DNA from: Angomonas deanei
Taxonomy: Eukaryota; Euglenozoa; Kinetoplastea; Trypanosomatida; Trypanosomatidae
Reading direction: 5' to 3'
NCBI GenBank assembly: GCA_903995115.1
Contig: LR877146.1
Coordinates: 186,001 to 250,000 of the forward strand
Length of the DNA: 64,000 nt
Shown here: piece after piece, positions 1 through 8,590 of the stretch
Layout of the letters: each line of letters begins with the position of its first letter
Numbering within the stretch: position 1 is the stretch's first letter
Position numbers and translations under genes: made by a program
The notes under the pieces: generated by a model
Told to the model about the DNA's origin: nothing
Seen by the model: only the letters and a program-made list of their open reading frames with translations
Databases searched by the model: none

Positions 1-2
1 TG

Positions 3-1208
3 GTGAATGTGGATATGAAACACGCCCGCATATTCTTCGAAGACGACGAGGAGGAGGTAGAGGAGCTGTCCTTTCTTGTCAACGACGACGAAGAGACGGA
101 AACCATTTTTAGTAGCGAGGGCCACTCTTTCAGTAGTTTGTCCAGCGAGGAGTTGAGGATGCACGTCCTGTCGCACATATTGTCCACGTTACGGGAAAGG
201 GACGCTGCTGTCGGTCTGGAGACGGATCGGTACGCGACGACCGCCGAGGCGTTGAGGATGTGCTTGCGGTATATGAGTTTTGTGTGGGAGAGTTTCGACC
301 ACAACTACTCCGATAAAGCGAGGGAGAGTAAGGTCATTGATAGTCTACGCGCCGGCAATGACGAGAAGCAGACCCTTTACAAGACGCTCCTCTTCCCTCT
401 TATGCAACTCATGGTAGAGGCTCTGGAGCTCCACCAGAAGGGCGACGTTGAAAACGACGTACGCAGTGTGAGCTCCGTCTACCGCCGCAGGGAGTGTCAC
501 ATCCAACTGTTGCGCTGCGTCGCCAATTTGGGGGAGGAGTTTGTGGGGCAGGAATCTTTTACGAAGAAGGACAAGGACTACATTTTCAAGTTTGTCGAGC
601 AAAGCTGTGGCTTGTCCGCACTCTACTCGGAAACCCTGGCAAAGGCGAATCTTCCCACGGTCAAGGTGGTCGGTGCGCTGGAGTGTATTGAAGCGGAGGC
701 GTTTAACACCCTCGGCCTCTTTTCGTGGAAGTACAACACGTTTATACGAGAATACGGCGAGCGCATGGTAACCTTGACGACCACCAACTTGTTTCAAGAG
801 AATCTCCACCACGGGGTATTGGAGCAGCAGTGCTTGGTAAAGAGCAAGGCAGCCTTTGCCTTGGCGAACTTCGTGTGCCATCTACCCAGTGCGGTGGAGC
901 CGTCCAGTGACGCACGGTCTGTCATACGGAATGCACCGGCGTCTATTGACCTCCTGTGTAGCACCGCCGTCTACTGCTGCGCAATGATCAATCCATGGAT
1001 CGACCTCTCCTCGTCATCGGTGGTGAGCGAGAACGCGGTCGTGAGCTGTAAGACGGTGCAGAGTCACGGGTTGCGCATGATTTCACACTTGCTGTGGCTG
1101 CTCACCTACGAGGAGCTCATTGAGGAGCTGGACATGTCCCTGCTAGGCGACTGCTGCACCCCCTCGTCCAGGCACACAGTTCCGCGCACCGCAGCTACGG
1201 GAGAGTGA
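3..1208 (+). CDS. HEATR6-like HEAT-repeat protein, 5'-partial, first segment
   Basis: This is an open frame of about 400 codons entering from the left edge, so the true start is outside the window. It is helical, with repeated amphipathic segments typical of HEAT/ARM repeats. The stretch ending in a KSKAAFALANFV-like helix pair resembles the middle of HEAT repeat-containing protein 6. The frame ends at a TGA, but the protein homology continues downstream in another frame (to 1828), so the stop is probably not the natural end. The last 15 or so residues of this frame are likely out of register. Family members are scaffold-like and have no enzymatic activity. It is the first gene on a + strand gene array. 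Identification as HEATR6-like rests mainly on the downstream segment. Confidence 0.7.
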   Translation: MNVDMKHARIFFEDDEEEVEELSFLVNDDEETETIFSSEGHSFSSLSSEELRMHVLSHILSTLRERDAAVGLETDRYATTAEALRMCLRYMSFVWESFDHNYSDKARESKVIDSLRAGNDEKQTLYKTLLFPLMQLMVEALELHQKGDVENDVRSVSSVYRRRECHIQLLRCVANLGEEFVGQESFTKKDKDYIFKFVEQSCGLSALYSETLAKANLPTVKVVGALECIEAEAFNTLGLFSWKYNTFIREYGERMVTLTTTNLFQENLHHGVLEQQCLVKSKAAFALANFVCHLPSAVEPSSDARSVIRNAPASIDLLCSTAVYCCAMINPWIDLSSSSVVSENAVVSCKTVQSHGLRMISHLLWLLTYEELIEELDMSLLGDCCTPSSRHTVPRTAATGE

Positions 1209-1828
1209 GTGCGTTGGCGAAGGTTTACTAAAGTGTATACTTGACCTGTCGCGTACCGTCTTTATGCAAAACAATCACCCGCACATCCAGCTGCTAAGGA
1301 AAGGGGACGCGAAGGTGCGGTGGAATGCCGTGCGTGCGATCGGCGTGGCGCTGGGGGAGAATGACACGCTTCCCGGAGACCCTAAAACGGCACAATTTGG
1401 CGAACCTCTTTCAGGCGGAGCCTCGGTACACCTTGGAGTGTGTCCACCTGCTAAGCGAACTGGTGGCGAAGGACAAGGTGTTCAAGGTGCGCACGCAGGC
1501 GGCTATCGCCATTGGCAACATCATTTACCCATTGCAGGCACTCATGAACAAGGGGACGAAGGGGAAAAAGAAGGATACCACGCCGTTTTTTGTGCTGCAC
1601 GAGGGAAAGAAAATGGAACCCATCGTGCTCTTTTTACGGCAGCTTTGCGTGAGTCTCAAAAGTATGGATCAAACCGAGAACTTTTACCAGTTCAAGGAAC
1701 AGGAGTCGCTGAAGCAGGCCTTGTGTCAGTCCATCCAAACGGTCGTCACAAGTGCCACGCCGTCTGTGGAGTTGGAGAAGACGTTTTCAGAGTATAAACC
1801 GTTGCTCACAGAGCACCAATTGGTATAA
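1209..1828 (+). CDS. HEATR6-like protein, C-terminal segment with a second frame change
   Basis: This continues the preceding gene. Frame 1 reads through about 1180-1370 and contains a KVRWNAVRAIG helix. Frame 2 then takes over near 1375 and runs to the TAA at 1826-1828, containing FKVRTQAAIAIGNI. These two segments match the order of conserved helices in HEATR6 (KVRWNA followed by FKVRIRSAAAL in the animal protein). There is no spliced-leader acceptor between the pieces. Both changes move the frame by +1, as single-base insertions would. The locus is therefore either a decaying gene or carries two assembly indels. The ATG at 1264 or 1325 is unlikely to be a real start. Confidence 0.65.
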
Positions 1829-1904
1829 GGTTTCGTTCAAATTCCTCTTCCACGCAAATTGCGGCCATGGCAAAACTCCCATTCCTTCTTGCAGTCCGAC
1901 AAGT

Positions 1905-1940
1905 TCTCACACCCCCTCTTTCCATTTTTTTTTTTCGAAG
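1905..1940 (+). promoter_or_regulatory. Spliced-leader acceptor for the M1-like gene
   Basis: A pyrimidine run of about 30 bases is followed by the first AG at 1939-1940, 25 bases before the ATG at 1966. This is the usual kinetoplastid trans-splicing layout. Confidence 0.6.
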
Positions 1941-1965
1941 CGACGATATTGACACATCATAGGAG

Positions 1966-3576
1966 ATGGAATGGTGGCCAACCGCCTGTACCCTCACCTT
2001 TAATTTTAGCGAGAGTCATGGCGTGCGGTGTGGTTCTGTCTACCAGGGCACCTCCACCATCCGGTACCGCAAGAAGACAGCCGTCCCACCACCAACCACG
2101 AAAGATGGTGCCGCGTTCTTTGCGATAAGGAAGCACGTCCAGTCGCTCGGAGGTCTCCACTGTTACGGGTACACACGAGTGAATGCGTCGTTTGCCAAAA
2201 AGGCGAAGCCGCTTGAGATTTTGCAGTACAAAGTAAGCCGTGTTGGGGATGCAAAAGGCCCGCTAAAACTAACCTCAGTGAAAGAGGTGGATACGTTGGA
2301 TGAATTGCTGGAAGGTGAAAAGACGGCATCCAAAAAAGAGTCCAATAGTGCGGCAGGAAAGAAGGCCGGACGCGGAAAGAAAACACAGCAACAGGACACG
2401 ACCGAGGAGGCGTGTGGCGTTGTGATTGGCTCCAAAATTGTGCTCTTTCAGGAGAGTGACGCGCTCCCATTGGATAGTCAGGTGGAGCTGTCCATGACGT
2501 TCAGAGGGACGGTGCAGGATTGGGATGAGGGGGGAATTTACTGCCCGAATCACACGCAGAATGTGATTCTGACGCACTTTGAAGTCTTTCTCTCCCGCCT
2601 TGCCTTTCCCTCTCCGGACCACCCACGGTACCGTGTTCGCTGGCAGATGAAGCAACTCCAGCTCCCATCCTCCTTTTCCACTGTCCTTCACAACTGTGGC
2701 GAGACGTCGTCGAAGGTTCAGGGGGATAGTGTGCAGTATTCCTTTCCGTCTTTTGGGCCGCTCCCCGCGTATCTGGTGTGCTTCGCCGCGATCACAGAGA
2801 CACTGCTCGTACACCACGACACCTTTACGCACCAGGAGTTCCCCATGTCCCTCTCCCCACCGGTCGAGGCGTCGTTGCGGGTGGTGGCCCTCCCTGGTAG
2901 AGGGGTGGAGCCGCAAACCCTAGAGAGGGTGGCGGAGTTGGTAAAGAAGTCCGTCCCACTACTAGAGTCCTTCTTCCGGTGTCCTTTTCCGTCTCTACTG
3001 ACGGACAGTTTCACCGTAGCCCTCTTGCCCACCATGCCGTACATTTCCGGTATGGAACACCACGGGTGCATCTCCCTCAACGAAACCATCTACAGCACCC
3101 ACAGCAAGAGCCCACCGAGTGGGGCCGAGAGGGACCAGCTGGTGATTCACGAGGTGACGCATCACTGGGCCGGCAACTCCCTCGGACTGTGCTTCTCTGT
3201 CAAGGAGGGGATTTGTCTACTGCTGGAGCAAGTGTTTGAGAGTATCATTCAGGGGAGGCCCGTCAAGAAGGTCAAGAGCGCGCACAACACCGGTGCCACG
3301 TTTGATGCGGTGGAGTCTGGGAAGGAGTTTACGGGGCACACCTACCAAAATGCCTTACTGGCGCTGGAAAATGTGCTGAATGAGATTGGCTATGCTAATT
3401 TTGAGGAGCGTATTCAAAAGCTGTTTGATGCGCACCTCATCAGCTGGATGCAAAGTGTCGAGGCGGTGGGGGGTCCCGAGGTCTTGCAGTCCACTGGCGC
3501 CGGCGTAGACGTTGATCCGACCCCATTTGTGGAATCGGACACGTTTATGAAGTATTTGACGAATGTCGACGAGTGA
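1966..3576 (+). CDS. Divergent M1-family (leukotriene A4 hydrolase/aminopeptidase-like) metallopeptidase
   Basis: The 536-residue product is shorter than typical M1 peptidases (about 600 or more residues). The zinc motif HEVTH lies at residues 395-399, followed by HWAGN, matching the HExxH-x-WxGN core of M1 enzymes. Upstream, SGMEHHG (about 361-367) occupies the place of the GxMEN substrate-binding motif, with the final Asn changed to His. The third zinc ligand normally lies 19 residues after the second His. Here the corresponding KEG motif gives E414, only 15 residues away, and the next Glu is E421. Activity is therefore uncertain. The beta-rich N-terminus carries a Lys-rich insertion near residues 118-145. 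No signal peptide is seen. The ATG was chosen because it follows the acceptor at 1939-1940. A TAF2-like non-catalytic role is an alternative. Confidence 0.75.
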   Translation: MEWWPTACTLTFNFSESHGVRCGSVYQGTSTIRYRKKTAVPPPTTKDGAAFFAIRKHVQSLGGLHCYGYTRVNASFAKKAKPLEILQYKVSRVGDAKGPLKLTSVKEVDTLDELLEGEKTASKKESNSAAGKKAGRGKKTQQQDTTEEACGVVIGSKIVLFQESDALPLDSQVELSMTFRGTVQDWDEGGIYCPNHTQNVILTHFEVFLSRLAFPSPDHPRYRVRWQMKQLQLPSSFSTVLHNCGETSSKVQGDSVQYSFPSFGPLPAYLVCFAAITETLLVHHDTFTHQEFPMSLSPPVEASLRVVALPGRGVEPQTLERVAELVKKSVPLLESFFRCPFPSLLTDSFTVALLPTMPYISGMEHHGCISLNETIYSTHSKSPPSGAERDQLVIHEVTHHWAGNSLGLCFSVKEGICLLLEQVFESIIQGRPVKKVKSAHNTGATFDAVESGKEFTGHTYQNALLALENVLNEIGYANFEERIQKLFDAHLISWMQSVEAVGGPEVLQSTGAGVDVDPTPFVESDTFMKYLTNVDE

Positions 3577-3641
3577 GTGTTTACCTGTTTTTGTTGTAAT
3601 AAGCATAATAATAACATGAGGAGAGAGTTCCTGTCGAGAAC

Positions 3642-3664
3642 GTTTTTTTATTTTTATTTTCTAG
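3642..3664 (+). promoter_or_regulatory. Spliced-leader acceptor for the first ECI gene
   Basis: A T-rich tract ends in CTAG at 3661-3664. A second CTAG lies at 3670-3673. The ATG follows at 3752 after a 5'UTR of about 80 to 90 bases. Confidence 0.6.
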
Positions 3665-3751
3665 GCCCTCTAGGTTTGTGGGACAACAGAGCGGAAATTC
3701 GGTTTCTCCTCTACGTTTTCGGAAGGAATTTAAAAGAAAACAACGTCAAAA

Positions 3752-4600
3752 ATGTCCTTTGGTTCGTTTGAGGGGGCTGTAAAGCCCACTGAAAACGAAG
3801 ATCTGGTTGTTTCCACAAAAGACGGTATTACCACCATTGAAATGAACAGTAAACCAGTGAATGTCCTCAACCGCGAGTACCACCGCCGTCTGACAGAGTG
3901 GTTCCGTTATTTGAACAACGACGACGCTACGCGCGCCATTATTCTTACCTCCGCCATTCCCAACATCTTTACCGCCGGCCTCGACATTAACGAGATGGTA
4001 AACCCGTCGCTGGAAAAGTTTACGGAGATGTGGACGACCGTGCAGGAAAATTGGTATCTGTTGCAGGCACACTACAAACCGATAATTGTGGTGATCAACG
4101 GCACCTCACCAGGGGAAGGGGCGGTGATGTCGTTGTGCTGTGACTACCGCGTCATGGTCCGCGGGGCACCCCCGAAAGAGGAGGGTGGTGCAGTCCGGCC
4201 CTTCAAGTTTGGCTTAAACGAGGCGAGCTTTGGTCTCCGCGTGCCACGCTTCACCGCGGAGGTGTATCGCCAGATATTGGGCAGTCACCGTGCGGACCGC
4301 ATGCTCCAACTGGGGGAGATGGTGACCGCCGATAACGCCCTAACACTGGGACTGGTGGATGAGGTGGTCGACAGCAGGGAGGAGGGCATGCGCGCGGCGA
4401 TAGCGTATGCGAAGCGGCTTGTAGCGATCGATCCCAAGGCACGTTACTTTGGGAAAAAGACCATACGGGCCCCATTCCTACGCGGTCTGGAGACCCAGGA
4501 GGAGCGGGATTCCGACCTGCAGGAGTTTTATGAGCTTGTACTGTCCGACACGGTGCAAACCACCATTTCCAACTACTTTGCATCGTTGAAAAAGAAGTAG
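3752..4600 (+). CDS. Enoyl-CoA delta isomerase-like protein, copy 1 (no presequence)
   Basis: This is a 282-residue crotonase-fold protein aligning along its length with mitochondrial ECI1/DCI, which shifts 3-cis/trans double bonds to 2-trans for beta-oxidation of unsaturated fatty acids. Visible motifs are PVNVLN (35-40), TAGLDIN (74-80, first oxyanion loop), a second loop NGTSPGEG (116-123) and FGLNEASFG (153-161), with the catalytic Glu at 157. The second loop is PGEG instead of the usual PAGG. The N-terminus (MSFGSFEG) lacks a mitochondrial presequence and the C-terminus (LKKK) is not a PTS1, so it is probably cytosolic unless it has a hidden signal. It is the first of three tandem paralogues. 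Confidence 0.85.
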   Translation: MSFGSFEGAVKPTENEDLVVSTKDGITTIEMNSKPVNVLNREYHRRLTEWFRYLNNDDATRAIILTSAIPNIFTAGLDINEMVNPSLEKFTEMWTTVQENWYLLQAHYKPIIVVINGTSPGEGAVMSLCCDYRVMVRGAPPKEEGGAVRPFKFGLNEASFGLRVPRFTAEVYRQILGSHRADRMLQLGEMVTADNALTLGLVDEVVDSREEGMRAAIAYAKRLVAIDPKARYFGKKTIRAPFLRGLETQEERDSDLQEFYELVLSDTVQTTISNYFASLKKK

Positions 4601-4752
4601 GGTGGTGTTACCAGAACATCAGTTGTGAACCTATCGACTCCCTTTTTTTTTTTTTTGAGTAGTTTGTGGACGTCCGGATCAAAGCTGAACTGTTTTGTAC
4701 TGGCAATAGGAGGTGCCTCCTCCTCCGGTTTCGTGTTCACTCCCTCTCAATG

Positions 4753-4779
4753 TCCCTGCCCTATTCCTTCTTCTTCTAG
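4753..4779 (+). promoter_or_regulatory. Spliced-leader acceptor for the second ECI gene
   Basis: A pyrimidine tract ends in TTCTTCTAG. The AG at 4778-4779 lies 35 bases before the ATG at 4815, which rules out the longer upstream start at 4713. Confidence 0.65.
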
Positions 4780-4814
4780 ACACTTATAACAGACGGCAAA
4801 GTCGTGGGGTTACT

Positions 4815-5675
4815 ATGCGCCGCTTCCAACTCTCCAGAAAGGGGATGTCGATGAGCAGACCCATCCGTTCCTATGTAACGTCACAGTTTCCGTACTTGAA
4901 CGTGTCGTATAGGGGCCCGATTGCCACACTGACTCTGTCATTTGCGCCGGTCAATCTGTTGAGTTTTAACTTTTTCAGCAACTTCAACACCCTTCTAGCA
5001 CAATTGGGGAGCGACAAGGACACCTCCGCCATTGTGCTCACTTCGTCGATCCCTAATGTCTTTTCAGCCGGACTCGACGTCAACGAGTTTATCGATCCCA
5101 CGCTGCCTCAATTTTCGCGCTTTAACGGACTGGTCCAGGATATGTGGTTCAACATGAACACGCTGGAGAAACCGCTGCTTCTGCTGGTCAATGGCCCCGC
5201 CCCCGGTGCGGTGTGCATCATGGCCCTCGCCGCCGACTACACGGTGATGCTTCGTCAGTCGACGAATGGGAAGCCGTTCCAAATCGGGCTGAACGAAGGG
5301 GCGTTTGGCCTCTACGTTTCGCCACAGATTGCCGACTGCTATGGGCGTATCTTGGGGTCACACCGGGCGGAGCGATTCCTACAGTGTGGTCAAATGATGT
5401 CACCGGAGGAGGCCGTTCATTTTGGTCTGATTGACGCGGCGGTGGACTCTGCGGAAGAGGGGTTGGACAAGTGTCTGGCGTACGCGGAGAGACTACAGGC
5501 GATACACCCAACGTCGCGGTATAGGCACAAAATGGCGTTTCGAGAGCCGTACGTGGCAGCGCTTCGAAGCGCCGAATACAGACAAGAGGATACCGAGGCC
5601 TTTTTTAATTACTTGACGGATGCGAGCACACAACAACAGCTCAAGTCCTTCTTGGAAGCATTAAAGAAACCGTAA
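4815..5675 (+). CDS. Enoyl-CoA delta isomerase-like protein, copy 2 (likely mitochondrial)
   Basis: The product has 286 residues from the ATG at 4815. An in-frame ATG at 4713 lies upstream of the trans-splice acceptor and is rejected. The N-terminus (MRRFQLSRKG..., rich in Arg, Ser and Met) looks like a mitochondrial presequence. ECI1/DCI motifs present are FSAGLDVN (83-90), the second loop NGPAPGAV (126-133) and FQIGLNEGAFG (155-165), with the catalytic Glu at 161. The usual PAGG of the second oxyanion loop is replaced by PGAV, and the segment after the presequence lacks the acidic linker of copy 3. It is the most diverged of the three tandem copies. It may be inactive or have changed substrate; alternatively it could be a structural paralogue. 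Confidence 0.85.
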   Translation: MRRFQLSRKGMSMSRPIRSYVTSQFPYLNVSYRGPIATLTLSFAPVNLLSFNFFSNFNTLLAQLGSDKDTSAIVLTSSIPNVFSAGLDVNEFIDPTLPQFSRFNGLVQDMWFNMNTLEKPLLLLVNGPAPGAVCIMALAADYTVMLRQSTNGKPFQIGLNEGAFGLYVSPQIADCYGRILGSHRAERFLQCGQMMSPEEAVHFGLIDAAVDSAEEGLDKCLAYAERLQAIHPTSRYRHKMAFREPYVAALRSAEYRQEDTEAFFNYLTDASTQQQLKSFLEALKKP

Positions 5676-6018
5676 ACGAAAGACGGTGTAAATATTTATG
5701 AAAACGCTTTTATAATTTTACAATTTTACTTACATTTTGTTTTTATTTTACCTTTTTTTTTTTTTTTTTGCTTTGCCCAAACAGGAAAAGTGCTGTTTCA
5801 TTTATCGAGTGTTTCGTTTTTTTTTTTTTTTTTTGGTTTAGTGTTTCTTTTTATGTAAGTAGAAATCAAAGTGGCGACCCTCTTCGTAGCGGCCGCTCTC
5901 TTAGCGAATTCCACCCATCTTTTCCCCCCTCCTGTTGTCTTTCTACGTGATTGTCTTTGTGATTGTTTTAACGGTGAGGAAAACAACAAATTATCAAGCA
6001 ACATCAAGACAATAGAAA
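5676..6018 (+). other. Intergenic region, T-tract rich
   Basis: It holds the 3'UTR of ECI copy 2, two long T tracts (5753-5769 and 5817-5834) and a pyrimidine run near 5910-5943. The next AG, at 5977-5978, is the likely trans-splice site for ECI copy 3. Short open frames here are T-tract translations and are not supported as genes. Confidence 0.6.
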
Positions 6019-7047
6019 ATGCGTCGCGTTTGTGCTGTCGGTTTCCGTCGTCTGATGCCTGTGGTGGCGGCTGCTCCTCTGTCTCAGCTCCGCTTCCAGG
6101 GTTCTCGCCCACCCCAGGACATCCCGCAAGAGCTCCGTCGACCAGCGGGGTCGGACGCAGCGCAGGGTCAACCGCTCGGCCGTGAGAACATGGAGGAGGC
6201 CCAGTTCGAGCCCCCGCAGAAGCCCTCTGAGCCGCCGCAGTTCCTCAAACTGTCCACCAACGACAAGGGCATTGTCACCGTACAGTTTGCACGCAGTCCG
6301 GTGAACTCGCTCAACCTCGAGTTCCTGCAAGAGTTCAATCAGTGGATGCTGTGGATGGGTAGCAACGAGGAGACTAAGGCAATCGTGCTCACCTCTGCCA
6401 TCCCCACCGTCTTCTCGGCTGGCCTTGACCTGTCGGAGGTGCACAACCCCCAACCACAGCGCTTCACCCAGTTCTGGCAGTCCCTGCAGGAGATGTGGCT
6501 GATCCTGAACAGCTTCCCCAAGCCGATTGTGGCTGCCGTCACCGGGAACAGCCCTGCGGGGGGGTGCATCATTGCGATGGGGTGTGACTACCGCGTGATG
6601 GCGCGGGGACCGAAGGGGAACGAAGACGCCCGCCGCTTTTATCGCATCGGGTTGAACGAAACCAAGTTGGGCTTTACCGCGCCCGCCTGGACGATGCCGG
6701 CCTACAGCTACCTCCTCGGTTCCCGACAGGCCGAGCGGCTCCTTCAGCTGGGTGAGACGCCCACCGCGGATGAGGCCTGCAAGTTGGGTATGGTCGACCT
6801 TGTCGTGGAAGACGAGCAAAAGTGCATGGAAAGTGCGCTCCAAATGGCCGAAAAGTTTCTCTCCGTCCCTCAGAACAGCCGTTGGATGTCCCGCGACATG
6901 ATGCGCCGCGAGTACCTGCAGGTGTTAGGCAGCGAGGAGGACCGCAACTATGATACCGAGTTCACCACGCAGCTCATCTCCAGCCCTGAGGTGCAGCAGT
7001 CCCTCACCACGTACATGGAGAAGTTGAAGAGCCGCACCAGGAAGTAG
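6019..7047 (+). CDS. Mitochondrial enoyl-CoA delta isomerase (ECI1/DCI-type), copy 3
   Basis: This 342-residue protein is the best-preserved member of the tandem trio. Residues 1-30 (MRRVCAVGFRRL...) form an Arg-rich, hydrophobic mitochondrial presequence, followed by a Pro/Gln/Glu-rich linker to about 75. The crotonase domain carries SPVNSLNLEF (93-102), FSAGLDLSE (132-140), the canonical second oxyanion loop NSPAGGC (177-183) and IGLNETKLG (210-218), with the catalytic Glu at 214. These match animal ECI1 closely (PVNSLSLEF, SAGLDLTEM, PAGGC, GLNETQLG). It should isomerise 3-enoyl-CoA to 2-trans-enoyl-CoA during mitochondrial beta-oxidation of unsaturated fatty acids. The C-terminus (SRTRK) is not a glycosomal signal. 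Confidence 0.92.
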   Translation: MRRVCAVGFRRLMPVVAAAPLSQLRFQGSRPPQDIPQELRRPAGSDAAQGQPLGRENMEEAQFEPPQKPSEPPQFLKLSTNDKGIVTVQFARSPVNSLNLEFLQEFNQWMLWMGSNEETKAIVLTSAIPTVFSAGLDLSEVHNPQPQRFTQFWQSLQEMWLILNSFPKPIVAAVTGNSPAGGCIIAMGCDYRVMARGPKGNEDARRFYRIGLNETKLGFTAPAWTMPAYSYLLGSRQAERLLQLGETPTADEACKLGMVDLVVEDEQKCMESALQMAEKFLSVPQNSRWMSRDMMRREYLQVLGSEEDRNYDTEFTTQLISSPEVQQSLTTYMEKLKSRTRK

Positions 7048-7316
7048 TGCTTCCCCACCGGAAGTTTTGTTCCTCTATGAAAATTCCTGTTTTTTTTAGG
7101 TGATCTTAAATTAATCGTTCTTTTTGTTTTTTTCTTTTTACAGATAACTCCTAAATAACAATACAGACTCTATGTTTTACGATGTTTGTTTGCCATGTTT
7201 AGCCACAGTTCAAATTTTGGAGGGAGCTGTACTCCATTCTCTTTCTACCAACCTTCTAGATATTTTTTTTTTCGTCACACACTGACTTCACTTCTCAATC
7301 CTTCACACGTGAGCCA

Positions 7317-7754
7317 ATGAACTCTACCGGTTGCCAGTTGCCAAGCTCGTTCAACTGCAGTGCGGTCTACGCGAATAGCTATTGCTGTGGGTCTGGCTGC
7401 TGTCTGTATCCATCCGCCACGCGGCTAGCGTCCCCGTTGTCTACCGCAAGAACCCCGTCGAAGGCGGAGGCACGTCGGCTGCCTCAAGTGGCACACCCGC
7501 AGCACACCACTATTTTCATTGTTGCCGTCATTGTCGGCGCCGTCGCCATCTCGCTGCTCGTGATTTATATCACCTGTAGGGATCGCTCCGGCGTGCGGCG
7601 CGCCGAACGTCACTATGCCCCTCTGGCGGACGAGAGTGCCAACGTGCCACTTCACCAACAGAGCACGAGCGCGCAACAGCAGCGCAGTGCTCGCCACACT
7701 CCTGTAGAGCGGAAGCGACATCGGGAGGGCTCTCAAGACAACGTGCCGTTCTAA
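7317..7754 (+). CDS. Small single-pass membrane protein with Cys-rich N-terminus
   Basis: The 145-residue product is unrecognised. Residues 1-30 contain six Cys (NSTGCQ...CCGSGCC) and two N-glycosylation sequons. One clear membrane segment spans about 64-86 (TIFIVAVIVGAVAISLLVIYI), and a polar Gln/Ser/Arg-rich tail ends in NVPF. There is no cleavable signal peptide, so a Cys-rich outside and cytosolic tail would require signal-anchor (N-out) insertion. The ATG follows an AG at 7312-7313 after the T tract and CT-rich stretch at 7262-7303. It is the first of three consecutive small membrane-protein genes. Confidence 0.7.
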   Translation: MNSTGCQLPSSFNCSAVYANSYCCGSGCCLYPSATRLASPLSTARTPSKAEARRLPQVAHPQHTTIFIVAVIVGAVAISLLVIYITCRDRSGVRRAERHYAPLADESANVPLHQQSTSAQQQRSARHTPVERKRHREGSQDNVPF

Positions 7755-8113
7755 TCCTCACCATCACAAAACAGTACTCACCATCTAGTGTATGGGCACG
7801 CAAACTGTTTTTGATTCACTATCCTTTTTTTTTTTCCGCTTCCCTTTTTTGTTATTTGTCTTTTTTCACTAATTCTTTTTTTTTTTTTTTTATTGTTGTT
7901 GGCTCCCCTCTAGAGTTATAGTCCAATCACTGTTCTTTTAACGTTTTGCCTGGTTTGGATGAGTAGATGATTTCTGTCCGTTGTGCGTGTTCGTTTACGA
8001 ATCCCCACAAGAATAGAGTTTCTTCCACATAGACCCCCTTTTCACTCTTCTAATCGTTGTTCTGTAGGCACAAAAAAAGTAGCAAGCATTAAACCAGTCT
8101 TTTTAAACAGAAC
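7755..8113 (+). other. Intergenic region with T tracts
   Basis: It contains several T tracts (for example around 7826-7836 and 7876-7891) and ends with TTTTAAACAG at 8101-8110, the acceptor four bases before the next ATG. I see no gene in it. Confidence 0.55.
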
Positions 8114-8401
8114 ATGCAGCACAACGCTATACTTCAGAATGAAAACAATTTGGAAGTCGTCTTTCTGTCAGACTTTCCCTATCACGGCGTGCTAACCAAC
8201 GGGTTGCCTTATGTTTGCCGTAACACCGCCGGCGACTATCCGTCGTTACGTATATGCTGCGAACTTCCTCCGGTTGATGCGACACCCCAGACTGCTTCAC
8301 TTGTACACTCCTTACAAAGTGATCCTCCTGTCGTTTTGGTAAACGGCTTCGGGGTGACCTTCCTGCTACTCACTGCCCTTCTCTCCATTCGGCTATTTTA
8401 A
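8114..8401 (+). CDS. Small protein with C-terminal hydrophobic anchor
   Basis: The 95-residue product is unrecognised. The polar N-terminal part has three Cys (35, 48, 49). Residues 72-93 form one hydrophobic segment running almost to the C-terminus (VVLVNGFGVTFLLLTALL, then SIRLF), which suggests a tail-anchored protein. A GPI signal is less likely because there is no N-terminal signal peptide. The start is supported by an AG at 8109-8110, giving a very short 5' leader. It sits between two other small membrane-protein genes. Confidence 0.6.
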   Translation: MQHNAILQNENNLEVVFLSDFPYHGVLTNGLPYVCRNTAGDYPSLRICCELPPVDATPQTASLVHSLQSDPPVVLVNGFGVTFLLLTALLSIRLF

Positions 8402-8502
8402 GCAATGCCCAATTAAACAGTGTATTTCTCTTTATCCCAAGAAACAACCGAATACACTCGATTTTCTCTTGTGGTTGTCTGTTAGTCCTTTTTTGTTTAC
8501 TC

Positions 8503-8550
8503 CCCTTCTTCCCCCTTCTTTCTTTTTTCTTCTACTTCCACCTCTGCTAG
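8503..8550 (+). promoter_or_regulatory. Spliced-leader acceptor before 8591
   Basis: An almost pure pyrimidine run of over 40 bases ends in CTGCTAG, with the AG at 8549-8550. The ATG follows 41 bases later. Confidence 0.6.
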
Positions 8551-8590
8551 TTGATACTCCTTTTACCTTTTTGACCGCACCGTTGCTGCA

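Noticed and set aside
4713-4814. Upstream extension of ECI copy 2
   Set aside because: The spliced-leader acceptor at 4778-4779 lies inside it, and the extension does not resemble the family.
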